Source of the DNA: Salinivirgaceae bacterium
GTDB taxonomy: Bacteria > Bacteroidota > Bacteroidia > Bacteroidales > SZUA-534
Assembly: GCA_024405635.1 (NCBI GenBank)
Contig: JAKSOL010000010.1
Span: 66,128 to 106,181, forward strand
Length of the DNA: 40,054 nt
Direction of reading: 5' to 3'
Every line of letters starts with the position of its first letter. Position 1 is the stretch's first letter. Shown piece after piece: positions 1 to 7,411 of the stretch. Made by a program: the position numbers and the translations under genes. The notes beneath the pieces are model-generated. The model was not told where the DNA came from and did not search any database. It worked only from the letters and a program-made list of their open reading frames with translations.

Positions 1-809
1 GCAATAATTATACGCAAACGCTGCGAAAATTTATTTACACCAATGCTCGCAAATATCAAAAGTACAGGCACATAACTTAACAATGCAACATGTTCGGCCT
101 TAATGGTGCACGATTTAAATAACGGCGATTCTGGAAAAATATTTAAGAATGCCTGTTTGGGCGTAAGTGGCAACAAAAACGAGTAGCATACTATTGGATA
201 CATCACCGTTACCAACAATATGATTATTTGATGTTTTATTATTGTTTTTCTGTCGGCAACCATCTTACAAACAGATATAAGCGACATTAAACCAAACATA
301 TATAAAAACAACGGACCGCTAATATGATAAACAAGTAAGACAAGAGCAACAAACACCAACTGACGCCATTTTTCGGGAGCATTTGCAAAAGCCAAAAAAG
401 CCAAAAGTCCAAATATTAGACTTATGTGTATTGAAAAAGCATACAGCAAATCGATCCACGCAACAGCCGAAAACACCGCAGGCAAAACAAAAGCAAACAG
501 CTCTATAAGCAATCGGTTTGATGCAACTTTACGTACACTTAAAACCGAAAGCCAACCAACTACCAACGCCATAAGCACCATAAGCACGGCCCCCTGAAAC
601 TTATACACAAAATACTGCTCAACAAACTGCGACATGTAGTATGCCATTCCTCCCGGAACTTTAACAACATCAGCAAAATACTGAGCATCAAGCACAAACG
701 ATGGATTTTGGTAATAATCGAACAGCGATGGGTCGATTTTGAAAAACACATAGGCAAACAAGGTCAAATAAACCACAGCAATGCCAAATAGCGTTATTTT
801 TTTCTGCAT
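1..809 (-). CDS. Multi-pass membrane protein, DUF6057-like (3' end beyond window)
   Basis: The minus strand is open from an ATG at 809-807 to the window edge, giving about 269 residues without a stop. The C-terminus lies outside, so this is a partial gene. The start MQKKITLFGI leads into a first membrane segment (about residues 5-23). A soluble stretch follows with PGGMAYYMSQFVEQYF (about 51-66), then at least six strongly hydrophobic segments, including VLMVLMALVVGWLSVL and LVFVALVLLVYHISGPLFLYM. A short extracytoplasmic N-terminal part with a PGG...Y...F pattern followed by many helices matches my memory of the Bacteroidales DUF6057 membrane proteins, whose function is unknown. It is divergent from the LacI-type gene, with 306 bp between the two starts. 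I am confident that it is a real integral membrane protein gene and less sure of the family. Confidence 0.75.
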   Translation of the reverse strand, partial: MQKKITLFGIAVVYLTLFAYVFFKIDPSLFDYYQNPSFVLDAQYFADVVKVPGGMAYYMSQFVEQYFVYKFQGAVLMVLMALVVGWLSVLSVRKVASNRLLIELFAFVLPAVFSAVAWIDLLYAFSIHISLIFGLLAFLAFANAPEKWRQLVFVALVLLVYHISGPLFLYMFGLMSLISVCKMVADRKTIIKHQIIILLVTVMYPIVCYSFLLPLTPKQAFLNIFPESPLFKSCTIKAEHVALLSYVPVLLIFASIGVNKFSQRLRIII

Positions 810-1115
810 AAATAAGAATTAAGGTTTGCCCATTTTGGTTCCAAAAGACTACGACCAAAGCGGTTGGCGAATGTAACTCTTTATATTGTTAGTTGGTTGT
901 GTTCAGTGTTTGTTGTTTGTAGCAATGAATTTGCTGTTTAGTTGCGAATGAATAATACACACGAGCAGACCTACATATTGTTAATAAACAGATACAAGTT
1001 TTACGTTTCGACACAAAAAGTCAGCGCTTTGTCAATACAAAAAATATATTTTTGCAACCGATTGCAAAAGCGTAAGTTTTTTATCTATATTTACGAAAAG
1101 CAACACAAACGCCAC
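810..1115. other. Divergent intergenic region, no gene
   Basis: This 306-bp gap separates the minus-strand membrane protein gene from the LacI-type gene. An open frame in register with lacI extends up to position 942, but its predicted residues do not resemble a LacI N-terminus and it spans the promoter, so I treat it as non-coding. The stretch at about 885-945 is unusually T/G-rich on the plus strand, with several TTG/TTTG words. The only convincing element is the operator/promoter at 1047-1069, listed separately. I see no terminator or RNA gene. Confidence 0.6.
1047..1069 (+). promoter_or_regulatory. Promoter -7 element overlapped by a LacI-type operator
   Basis: TATTTTTG at 1047-1054 fits the Bacteroidetes -7 consensus TAnnTTTG. 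Overlapping it, 1050-1069 reads TTTTGCAACC/GATTGCAAAA, an inverted repeat with 9 of 10 matching positions per arm and a central CG step. LacI/GalR-family operators are typically even-length palindromes of this size with a central CpG, the step opened by the hinge-helix leucine. A regulator bound here would cover the promoter of its own operon. No good -33 TTTG lies at the usual 19-21 bp; one at 1028-1031 is only 15 bp away. The palindrome is seen directly; the operator role is inferred. Confidence 0.65.
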
Positions 1116-2129
1116 ATGAACAATAACGAAGTAACCATATACGACATAGCCAAAAAATTAGGCATTTCGGCATCAACAGTAAGCAGAGCGCTGGCGGGCA
1201 ACAAATTGATAAAAAAAGCCACCGTTGACCGTGTTCGCCAATGTGCCGAAGAACTTGGCTACCGTAGCAATCCATTTGCATCAAACCTACGCCGCGGAGC
1301 AACCAACACCATAGGCGTAGTTGTTCACCGGCTCGATAGTCCGTTTGTGTCGAGTTTTTTAATGGGAGCCGAACAAACAGCCAACGCAAAAGGATATAAC
1401 TTGATGATTCTGCAGTCGTTTGAAGATGTTGAGAAAGAGAAAGCAAACCTAAAAACTTTGCTCGACAAGCGCGTTGACGGCATTATTGCTGCCATAACCC
1501 GAAACACAAACAACGTTGACCACTTTAAAAATGTTCAATCGTTTAACATTCCGCTTGTTTTGTTCGACCGTGTTAGCGAAAAAATTGACTGCCAAAAAGT
1601 TGTAATAAACAACTATGCAGCAGCCGCCGAAGTTGCCCAACATTTAATTAGCCAAGGTTGCCACAACATTGTAAACGCAACTATCAATACACCTATAAGC
1701 ACATATACCGAACGCACTAAAGGTTTTTCTGACACTTTAAAGAAGTCCAAAATTCAACTTCGCACCATATATATGGATAATCTCGATTTTGAATCAGGAC
1801 AAAAATTAGCCACCGAACTAAAACAAAACATGCCCGACGGAGTATTCTGCCCAAACGACATTTCGGCATGTGGACTAATTGTTGGATTGCAACAAATTGG
1901 AATAAAAGTACCCGAAGATGTGGCGGTGATTGGATTCAACAACAGCAATGTAAGTCAAGTAATTACACCCAACCTTACCACCATTGAATACCCAGCATAC
2001 GAACTTGGAGTTACTGCTGCAAACAGCCTGCTTGAAGCTATTAGTTTAAAAGGCAGTAACATAATAAACCGCACTATAACTTTGCAACATAAACTAATAA
2101 TTCGCAAATCAAGTATTCACAACAAATAA
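1116..2129 (+). CDS. LacI/GalR-family transcriptional regulator of the glucuronate operon
   Basis: A 337-residue regulator of normal family length. The N-terminal helix-turn-helix is clear (residues about 6-27: VTIYDIAKKLGISASTVSRA), followed by the hinge helix NPFASNLR (52-59), whose Leu58 matches the minor-groove-intercalating hinge leucine. The rest is a periplasmic-binding-protein-like effector domain (TIGVVVHRLDSPF, GFNNSNVSQVITPNLTTIEY). I chose the ATG at 1116 rather than upstream in-frame starts because it puts the HTH at the usual distance from the N-terminus and keeps the operator at 1050-1069 outside the gene. The GH67 gene starts 10 bp after its stop, so the regulator is first in the operon lacI-GH67-SDR-uxuA and probably autoregulates it. 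The inducer is probably a uronic acid or a pathway intermediate; that is inference from context. Confidence 0.93.
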   Translation: MNNNEVTIYDIAKKLGISASTVSRALAGNKLIKKATVDRVRQCAEELGYRSNPFASNLRRGATNTIGVVVHRLDSPFVSSFLMGAEQTANAKGYNLMILQSFEDVEKEKANLKTLLDKRVDGIIAAITRNTNNVDHFKNVQSFNIPLVLFDRVSEKIDCQKVVINNYAAAAEVAQHLISQGCHNIVNATINTPISTYTERTKGFSDTLKKSKIQLRTIYMDNLDFESGQKLATELKQNMPDGVFCPNDISACGLIVGLQQIGIKVPEDVAVIGFNNSNVSQVITPNLTTIEYPAYELGVTAANSLLEAISLKGSNIINRTITLQHKLIIRKSSIHNK

Positions 2130-2139
2130 ATTTAACCAT

Positions 2140-4242
2140 ATGAAAATAAACAAATTAACACTCAAATTGTTTAGTGCAGTAGCCATATTAGGATTGGTAT
2201 CGTGCTCAAGCAATACACAATTAAACAGCAACATCAACGACCAATTGTGGTTTCACTCGTTACAAATTGGAAGCCCAGCTGCTTTTCAATCAACAACTAT
2301 GCAAATTGTAGCCGACAACATTGACAAATATTGGAACGACAAAAGAACTCCAACATTTGACATTAAAAAACTTAACCCAAACGAAGAACTTGGACACGAT
2401 GGATTTAAAATCAACATAACCGAATCGGAAATAAATGTTGAATCGAACAGCGAAATAGGTGCATTGTACGCCTCGTACGAACTGCTACGTATGCAAGAGT
2501 GTGGCAAAATGCCTAAAAACGCATCAATAACAAGCGTACCTGCTTTTCAACACCGCGTGCTTAACCACTGGGACAACCTTGACGGAACCATTGAACGTGG
2601 TTTTGCAGGGCAATCGCTGTGGGATTGGGCAACAATTGACACCGCTAACATTAACAAAAACAGCCAAGTTTATGCCGAATATGCTCGTGCAAACGCATCA
2701 ATAGGCATCAACGGCACTGTACTAAACAACGTTAATGCAAATGCCAACATTCTTACCCCAGAGTATTTGGCTAAAGTGAAAATGTTGGCCGATATTTTTC
2801 GCCCTTACGGTCTGAAAGTGTATTTATCGCTCAACTTTGCATCACCAAAACACTTAGGAAAACTTAAAACTTCAGATCCACTTGACCGCAACGTTATTAA
2901 TTGGTGGAGAGAAAAAACAGCCGAGATTTACAAAATAATTCCCGACTTTGGAGGATTTCTTGTAAAAGCCAACTCAGAAGGCCAATCAGGACCTCAAGAC
3001 TACGGTCGCACTCATGCCGATGGCGCTAATATGATTGCCGATGCAATTAAACCTTTTGGCGGCATTGTTATGTGGCGCGCCTTTGTGTACAACGCACAAA
3101 GCCCCGACCGTGCCAAACAAGCTGTTGAAGAATTTTTGCCACTTGACGGTCAATTCCGCGACAACGTGCTCATTCAAATTAAAAACGGACCTATCGATTT
3201 TCAACCTCGCGAGCCATTTAGCCCACTTTTTGGCCAATTTGAGAAAACTCAAGCAATGGTAGAGGTTCAGATAACACAAGAATATTTAGGACATGCTAAC
3301 CACTTGGTTTACTTGCATCCAATGTGGAAAGAATGCCTTGACTCTGACACATACCAAAAAGGCGAAGGGTCAACCGTAGGCGCCATTACCGAAGGAAAAA
3401 TAATGCCATACAAATACACAGCCATTGCAGGTGTAAGCAACATTGGCAACAACCAAAACTGGTGCGGACATTACTTTGCACAAGCCAACTGGTATGCATT
3501 TGGCCGAATGGCATGGAATCCACAATTAACATCGCTACAAATTGCAAACGAGTGGATAAAACAAACATTCACTAGCGATAAAAACTTTGTTGAACCTGTG
3601 CGCCAAATGATGATGGGCTCGCGCGAAGCAAACGTACACTACGAAATGCCTTTGGGCTTGCACCATACATTTAAAGGCCCCGACCACTACGGTCCAGGTC
3701 CATGGGATCGTTCAATACGCCCTGACTGGGAACCTGCATACTACCACAAAGCCGCAACCGATGGAGTTGGATTTGACCGCACTCTTGCAGGCTCAGGCGC
3801 TGTGGCTCAATACCACGAACCTTTGAAATCAATATACAACAATGTTAACACCTGCCCCGAAAACCTTATTCTTTGGTTCCACCACTTACCTTGGGACTAC
3901 AAGATGAAAAGCGGACGTACTCTATGGAACGAGCTTTGCTACATTTATCAGCAAGGCATTGACGAGGCAAAAAGTTACATTACAACTTGGGACAACATGC
4001 AACAATATGTTGACGCTGAGCGTTTTGCATCGGTTAAAGAAAAACTAGAACGCCAAGCAAAAGATGCAATATGGTGGCGCGATGCCACAATGCTCTACTT
4101 CCAACAATTCTCAAACATGGAGCTTCCTCAAGATTGTTCGCCATTCCAACACACTCTTGACGAACTAATGGAATTTAAAATGAACATTACTAACTACGAA
4201 AATCCCAAAATTGAAAACCTACCAGAATTTTCACTTAACTAA
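2140..4242 (+). CDS. GH67 alpha-glucuronidase, lipoprotein
   Basis: A 700-residue exported enzyme that should remove D-glucuronic or 4-O-methyl-glucuronic acid from the non-reducing end of glucuronoxylo-oligosaccharides. The N-terminus has a lipobox (LVSC, Cys22), so it should be a surface or periplasmic lipoprotein. An N-terminal GH67-N-type domain (about 35-130) precedes the TIM barrel, with family blocks HRVLNHWDNLDG (138-149) and INGTVLNNVNA (190-200). Catalytic residues can be placed by spacing: general acid E280 in KANSEGQSGP, and carboxylates D353 in KNGPIDFQP and E381 in QITQEYLGH. The 73- and 28-residue intervals equal those I recall for Cellvibrio GH67 (E292, D365, E393). A GH67 C-terminal helical domain follows. 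It is co-transcribed with the two mannonate-pathway genes, which consume the released uronic acid after isomerisation. Confidence 0.95.
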   Translation: MKINKLTLKLFSAVAILGLVSCSSNTQLNSNINDQLWFHSLQIGSPAAFQSTTMQIVADNIDKYWNDKRTPTFDIKKLNPNEELGHDGFKINITESEINVESNSEIGALYASYELLRMQECGKMPKNASITSVPAFQHRVLNHWDNLDGTIERGFAGQSLWDWATIDTANINKNSQVYAEYARANASIGINGTVLNNVNANANILTPEYLAKVKMLADIFRPYGLKVYLSLNFASPKHLGKLKTSDPLDRNVINWWREKTAEIYKIIPDFGGFLVKANSEGQSGPQDYGRTHADGANMIADAIKPFGGIVMWRAFVYNAQSPDRAKQAVEEFLPLDGQFRDNVLIQIKNGPIDFQPREPFSPLFGQFEKTQAMVEVQITQEYLGHANHLVYLHPMWKECLDSDTYQKGEGSTVGAITEGKIMPYKYTAIAGVSNIGNNQNWCGHYFAQANWYAFGRMAWNPQLTSLQIANEWIKQTFTSDKNFVEPVRQMMMGSREANVHYEMPLGLHHTFKGPDHYGPGPWDRSIRPDWEPAYYHKAATDGVGFDRTLAGSGAVAQYHEPLKSIYNNVNTCPENLILWFHHLPWDYKMKSGRTLWNELCYIYQQGIDEAKSYITTWDNMQQYVDAERFASVKEKLERQAKDAIWWRDATMLYFQQFSNMELPQDCSPFQHTLDELMEFKMNITNYENPKIENLPEFSLN

Positions 4243-4273
4243 CTATAACACAATTATTTAAATAACATAAAAC

Positions 4274-5098
4274 ATGAATAGTAATAATATGTTCAGCATC
4301 GAGGGCAAAGTTGCCGTAGTAACAGGCGGTGCTGGTGTATTGGGCGGAAGCATTGCCCAACATTTGGTTGAACAAGGAGCAAAAGTGGCAGTGCTTGGTC
4401 GCCACAAAGAAAACACCGAGGCAAAAGTTGCCGAATTGCAAGCACTTGGAAAAGGTGAAGTTATGGCCGTTGTTTCAGACGTTCTTGACGTTGAAAAACT
4501 ACGCGCAACACGCGAAGAACTAATTGCCAAATGGGGCAAGATTGACATTTTGGTGAACTGCGCAGGCGGTAACGTTCCTGGAGCTACAATCCCCGACGAC
4601 AAATCGGTTTTTGACATGAAAATTGAAGACTTTGAAAAAGTTACAACCATCAACATGAACGGAACCGTATATCCAAGCATCATATTTGGCGAGGCTATGG
4701 CAAAACAAGGTTCTGGTAGCATCATCACCATATCGTCAATGGCATCGTTTCAAGCCATTACACGCGTGCTTGGCTACGCAATTGCCAAAGGCGGCATTTT
4801 GAATTTCACACAATGGATGGCCCAAGAAATGGCTATTAAGTTTGGCGAAAAAGTACGCGTAAACTCCATTGCCCCAGGCTTTTTCATTGGTAACCAAAAC
4901 CGTGCACTACTCATTAACCCCGATGGTTCGCTAACCGAACGTAGCAAAAAAGTATTGGCACACACACCAATGCGCCGCTTTGGCGACATTAGTGAACTTA
5001 ACGGCACAGTACAATTCCTTTGCTCCGATGCAGCATCGTTCATTACTGGCGCTGTTATTCCAGTTGATGGCGGATTTAACTCATTTACAGGCGTTTAA
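4274..5098 (+). CDS. SDR-family D-mannonate oxidoreductase (fructuronate reductase)
   Basis: A 274-residue classical short-chain dehydrogenase. It has the Rossmann nucleotide-binding motif TGGAGVLGG (17-25), NCAGGN (95-100), catalytic Ser in ITISSMAS (154/155) and the YxxxK pair Y168/K172 (GYAIAKGG). The long insert around NQNRALLINPDGSLTERS after the APGF block is a feature of the SDR enzymes annotated as D-mannonate oxidoreductase, the non-homologous counterpart of E. coli UxuB. The expected reaction is NAD(P)H-dependent reduction of D-fructuronate to D-mannonate, which feeds the next gene product, UxuA. It lies 31 bp after the GH67 gene and 21 bp before uxuA. The specificity call rests mainly on this context; a gluconate 5-dehydrogenase-like activity is the main alternative. 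Confidence 0.88.
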   Translation: MNSNNMFSIEGKVAVVTGGAGVLGGSIAQHLVEQGAKVAVLGRHKENTEAKVAELQALGKGEVMAVVSDVLDVEKLRATREELIAKWGKIDILVNCAGGNVPGATIPDDKSVFDMKIEDFEKVTTINMNGTVYPSIIFGEAMAKQGSGSIITISSMASFQAITRVLGYAIAKGGILNFTQWMAQEMAIKFGEKVRVNSIAPGFFIGNQNRALLINPDGSLTERSKKVLAHTPMRRFGDISELNGTVQFLCSDAASFITGAVIPVDGGFNSFTGV

Positions 5099-5119
5099 TC
5101 TTTCAAAATTCAGCATAAA

Positions 5120-6328
5120 ATGGCACTCGAAAAAACTTGGCGTTGGTTTGGACCCAACGATAAAATAACCCTCGACATGCTTGTTCAAATGGGTGTTGAA
5201 GGTGTTGTAACTGCACTTCACCACCTGCCTATTGGCGTGGTTTGGACAAAAGAAGAGATAATGAAACTGAAAAACGAAATTGAAAGTCACGGACTTCGTT
5301 GGAGCGTGGTTGAAAGCCTTCCAGTTTCAGAAGACATTAAAATATGTGGTCCAAACAGAGAACAACACATTGCCAATTATAAAGAAAGCCTTAAAAACCT
5401 TGGCGAATGCGGCATCGACACCGTTTGCTACAACTTTATGCCAGTGCTTGACTGGTGCCGCACATCGCTCACATACAAACACAACGGCGGTGGCGAAGGT
5501 TTGTATTTTGACTACTACACATTTGTTGCATTCGACGTGTTTATGCTTGAGCGTCCAAACGCAAAAGCCGACTATGACGCCGAAACACTTCAGAAAGCTG
5601 AGGCTATTTTCAAATCGCTATCAAAAGAAGATGTTGACAAACTAGTTTACAACATTATTGTGGTAACACAAGGCTTTGTAAACGGCGTGATTGACGGCAG
5701 TGTAAAAGACCCCAAAGGACTATTCCTTGAATACATTTCGAAGTACAAAAACATAACAAAAGAGCAATATCGCGCCAACATGAAGGCGTTTATTGACGAC
5801 GTTGTTCCAACTTGCGAGCAATACAATGTTAATTTGTGCGTTCACCCCGACGACCCACCATTCCCTGTTCTTGGAATGCCACGCATTGTTGGTTGCGCCG
5901 ACGACTTGCGCTGGTTGCGCCAGGCTAACCCATCGTTGCGCAATGGTATAACATACTGCACAGGATCGCTTAGCGGTAGGCCCGACAACGACCTTGTGGC
6001 CATTGCCGAAGAGTTTGCTGATGCTATTCATTTTGTTCACTTACGCAACACTCAGTTCATTGGGTTCAAATCGTTTTACGAGAGCGGTCACCTAAAAGGC
6101 AGCCTTGACATGCCTGGCATTGTTAATGCTTTGCTAAAAGAACAACACCGACGCATTGCCGAGGGCCGAAAAGATATTCGCATGCCGTTCCGTCCCGACC
6201 ACGGAATTCGCATTCTTACCGACCTTGATAACGACATTTACAATGCAGGCTATCCTCTTTGCGGTCGCATGCGCGGATTGTCAGAAATATCGGGTTTAAT
6301 GGCTGGCATTGAGTACAACATGAAGTAG
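5120..6328 (+). CDS. uxuA: Mannonate dehydratase
   Basis: A 402-residue TIM-barrel protein of typical UxuA length. It dehydrates D-mannonate to 2-keto-3-deoxy-D-gluconate. The N-terminus WRWFGPNDKITLDMLVQMG is characteristic. The metal-site ligands of the family are visible: H242 (CVHPDDPP), C280 (ITYCTGSLS), H307 (FVHLRN) and D360 (FRPDHG, with H361 next to it). The C-terminus GLMAGIEYNMK is also usual. It is the last gene of the operon, followed 28 bp later by a strong terminator. No glucuronate isomerase (uxaC), KDG kinase or KDPG aldolase gene is in the window, so the pathway must be completed from elsewhere. Confidence 0.97.
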   Translation: MALEKTWRWFGPNDKITLDMLVQMGVEGVVTALHHLPIGVVWTKEEIMKLKNEIESHGLRWSVVESLPVSEDIKICGPNREQHIANYKESLKNLGECGIDTVCYNFMPVLDWCRTSLTYKHNGGGEGLYFDYYTFVAFDVFMLERPNAKADYDAETLQKAEAIFKSLSKEDVDKLVYNIIVVTQGFVNGVIDGSVKDPKGLFLEYISKYKNITKEQYRANMKAFIDDVVPTCEQYNVNLCVHPDDPPFPVLGMPRIVGCADDLRWLRQANPSLRNGITYCTGSLSGRPDNDLVAIAEEFADAIHFVHLRNTQFIGFKSFYESGHLKGSLDMPGIVNALLKEQHRRIAEGRKDIRMPFRPDHGIRILTDLDNDIYNAGYPLCGRMRGLSEISGLMAGIEYNMK

Positions 6329-6356
6329 TATTTTTTTCATTAATTATTGTTTTTTG

Positions 6357-6383
6357 AAGCGCGGGGAAACCTGCGCTTTTTTT
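6357..6383 (+). terminator. Rho-independent terminator of the glucuronate operon
   Basis: AAGCGC at 6357-6362 pairs with GCGCTT at 6373-6378. The stem continues through a G-U pair and two G-C pairs to a GAAA tetraloop (6366-6369), nine pairs in all. A run of T (6377-6383) follows. Its place 28 bp after the uxuA stop makes it the operon end. Confidence 0.9.
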
Positions 6384-6431
6384 GCTTTAAACAACAAGCA
6401 AACGAACCATACCTAAGCATTGTAAGTTGAT

Positions 6432-6439
6432 TACCTTTG
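6432..6439 (+). promoter_or_regulatory. Promoter -7 element of the EamA transporter gene
   Basis: TACCTTTG matches the Bacteroidetes -7 consensus TAnnTTTG exactly. It ends 5 bp before the ATG at 6445, so a transcript starting at the usual distance would have almost no 5' leader. No TTTG-like -33 box is obvious at 19-21 bp. Confidence 0.5.
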
Positions 6440-6444
6440 CGGCC

Positions 6445-7359
6445 ATGAACGAATCAGTACAAAAATATCACCTACTAGCTTTTGCCATTGTTTCGGTTTG
6501 GGGAACAACATTTGTTTCAACCAAAGTTTTGCTAAACAACGGACTAAATGCCAGCGAAATTTTCTTCTGCCGATTTTTGCTTGCATACATATTCATTTGG
6601 ATTATTTCACCAAAAAAACTATTTGCGCAAAGCATAAAAGACGAACTAACAATGTTAGCTCTTGGTGTAACAGGCGGCTCGCTATATTTTCTTACTGAAA
6701 ACATGGCATTGGTATCGTCGCCCGCATCAAATGTGTCGCTCATTGTTTGCACCACACCCATACTCACGGCCTTACTACTTGGCACTATTTATAAGAGCGA
6801 ACGACTGCATGGCGTACAAATAGCAGGCTCCATTTTAGCATTTTTGGGAATGGTATTGGTAGTGCTCAACGGAAAATTTGTGCTTAAAATATCGCCAGTT
6901 GGCGATGCACTTGCCTTTGCAGCTGCTTGGATGTGGGCATTTTACTCGCTATTTATGAAACAGGTAATGAACCGTTACTCAAGTGCATTTATAAACCGTA
7001 AAATATTTTTTTACGGACTCATAACCATTCTACCCATTTTGTTGATGCGCGGTATAAATGTGCCTACCGAAATTTTTATTCGACCAACTGTTATTTTCAA
7101 CCTACTGTTTTTGGGCATTGCAGCATCACTATTGTGCTACTACTTTTGGGGAATAACACTCGAAAAACTTGGAGTTGCAACCGCATCAAACTACATCTAC
7201 CTAAACCCAGTGGTAACAATGTTAACGGCCTACGCGTTTATCAACGAGCGCATAACAATTTTTGCAATTCTTGGTTCGGTTATGATTTTAGTTGGATTAT
7301 ACTTCAGCAACAAAAAGACAAAACTCCACTCGAACCAATTAGGCACAAGCAAAAGTTGA
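6445..7359 (+). CDS. EamA/DMT-superfamily transporter
   Basis: A 304-residue inner-membrane protein with about ten hydrophobic segments arranged as two EamA repeats. The first begins at HLLAFAIVSVWGTTFVSTKVLL and ends near FLGMVLVVLNG; the second runs from GDALAFAAAWMWAFYSLFMK to VMILVGLYFSNKK. The W-G-T/S...K motif in helix 1 and the N-P near the end of the second repeat (IYLNPVVTML) are family hallmarks. Substrates of these drug/metabolite transporters cannot be read from sequence. I prefer the ATG at 6445 to the in-frame TTG at 6427, because the upstream codons overlap a perfect -7 promoter element. It is separated from the glucuronate operon by a terminator, so it is probably an independent unit; a role in uronate export or import is not supported. 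Confidence 0.9.
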   Translation: MNESVQKYHLLAFAIVSVWGTTFVSTKVLLNNGLNASEIFFCRFLLAYIFIWIISPKKLFAQSIKDELTMLALGVTGGSLYFLTENMALVSSPASNVSLIVCTTPILTALLLGTIYKSERLHGVQIAGSILAFLGMVLVVLNGKFVLKISPVGDALAFAAAWMWAFYSLFMKQVMNRYSSAFINRKIFFYGLITILPILLMRGINVPTEIFIRPTVIFNLLFLGIAASLLCYYFWGITLEKLGVATASNYIYLNPVVTMLTAYAFINERITIFAILGSVMILVGLYFSNKKTKLHSNQLGTSKS

Positions 7360-7387
7360 ACATATAAACTCATTTAACTTACCTTTG
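7355..7387 (+). promoter_or_regulatory. Promoter of the first ABC-F gene
   Basis: TACCTTTG at 7380-7387 is a perfect TAnnTTTG -7 element. GTTG at 7355-7358, 21 bp upstream, is a plausible -33 box. It overlaps the end of the EamA gene and lies 24 bp before the ATG at 7412. Confidence 0.55.
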
Positions 7388-7411
7388 CAACCCTAAAAAC
7401 ACAAAGCAGAT

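Noticed and set aside
560..757. Minus-strand 65-codon ORF
   Set aside because: It lies inside the larger open frame of the truncated membrane protein in another phase; the larger frame has clear membrane-helix periodicity and this one does not.
942..1115. In-frame N-terminal extension of the LacI-type regulator
   Set aside because: It would add 58 residues before a normal LacI start and would cover the promoter -7 box and the operator palindrome. The residues look random.
7380..7394. TTTGCAACC at the ABC-F promoter as a second LacI operator
   Set aside because: It matches only one arm of the 1050-1069 palindrome. The shared part is largely the -7 box itself, and no inverted second arm follows.
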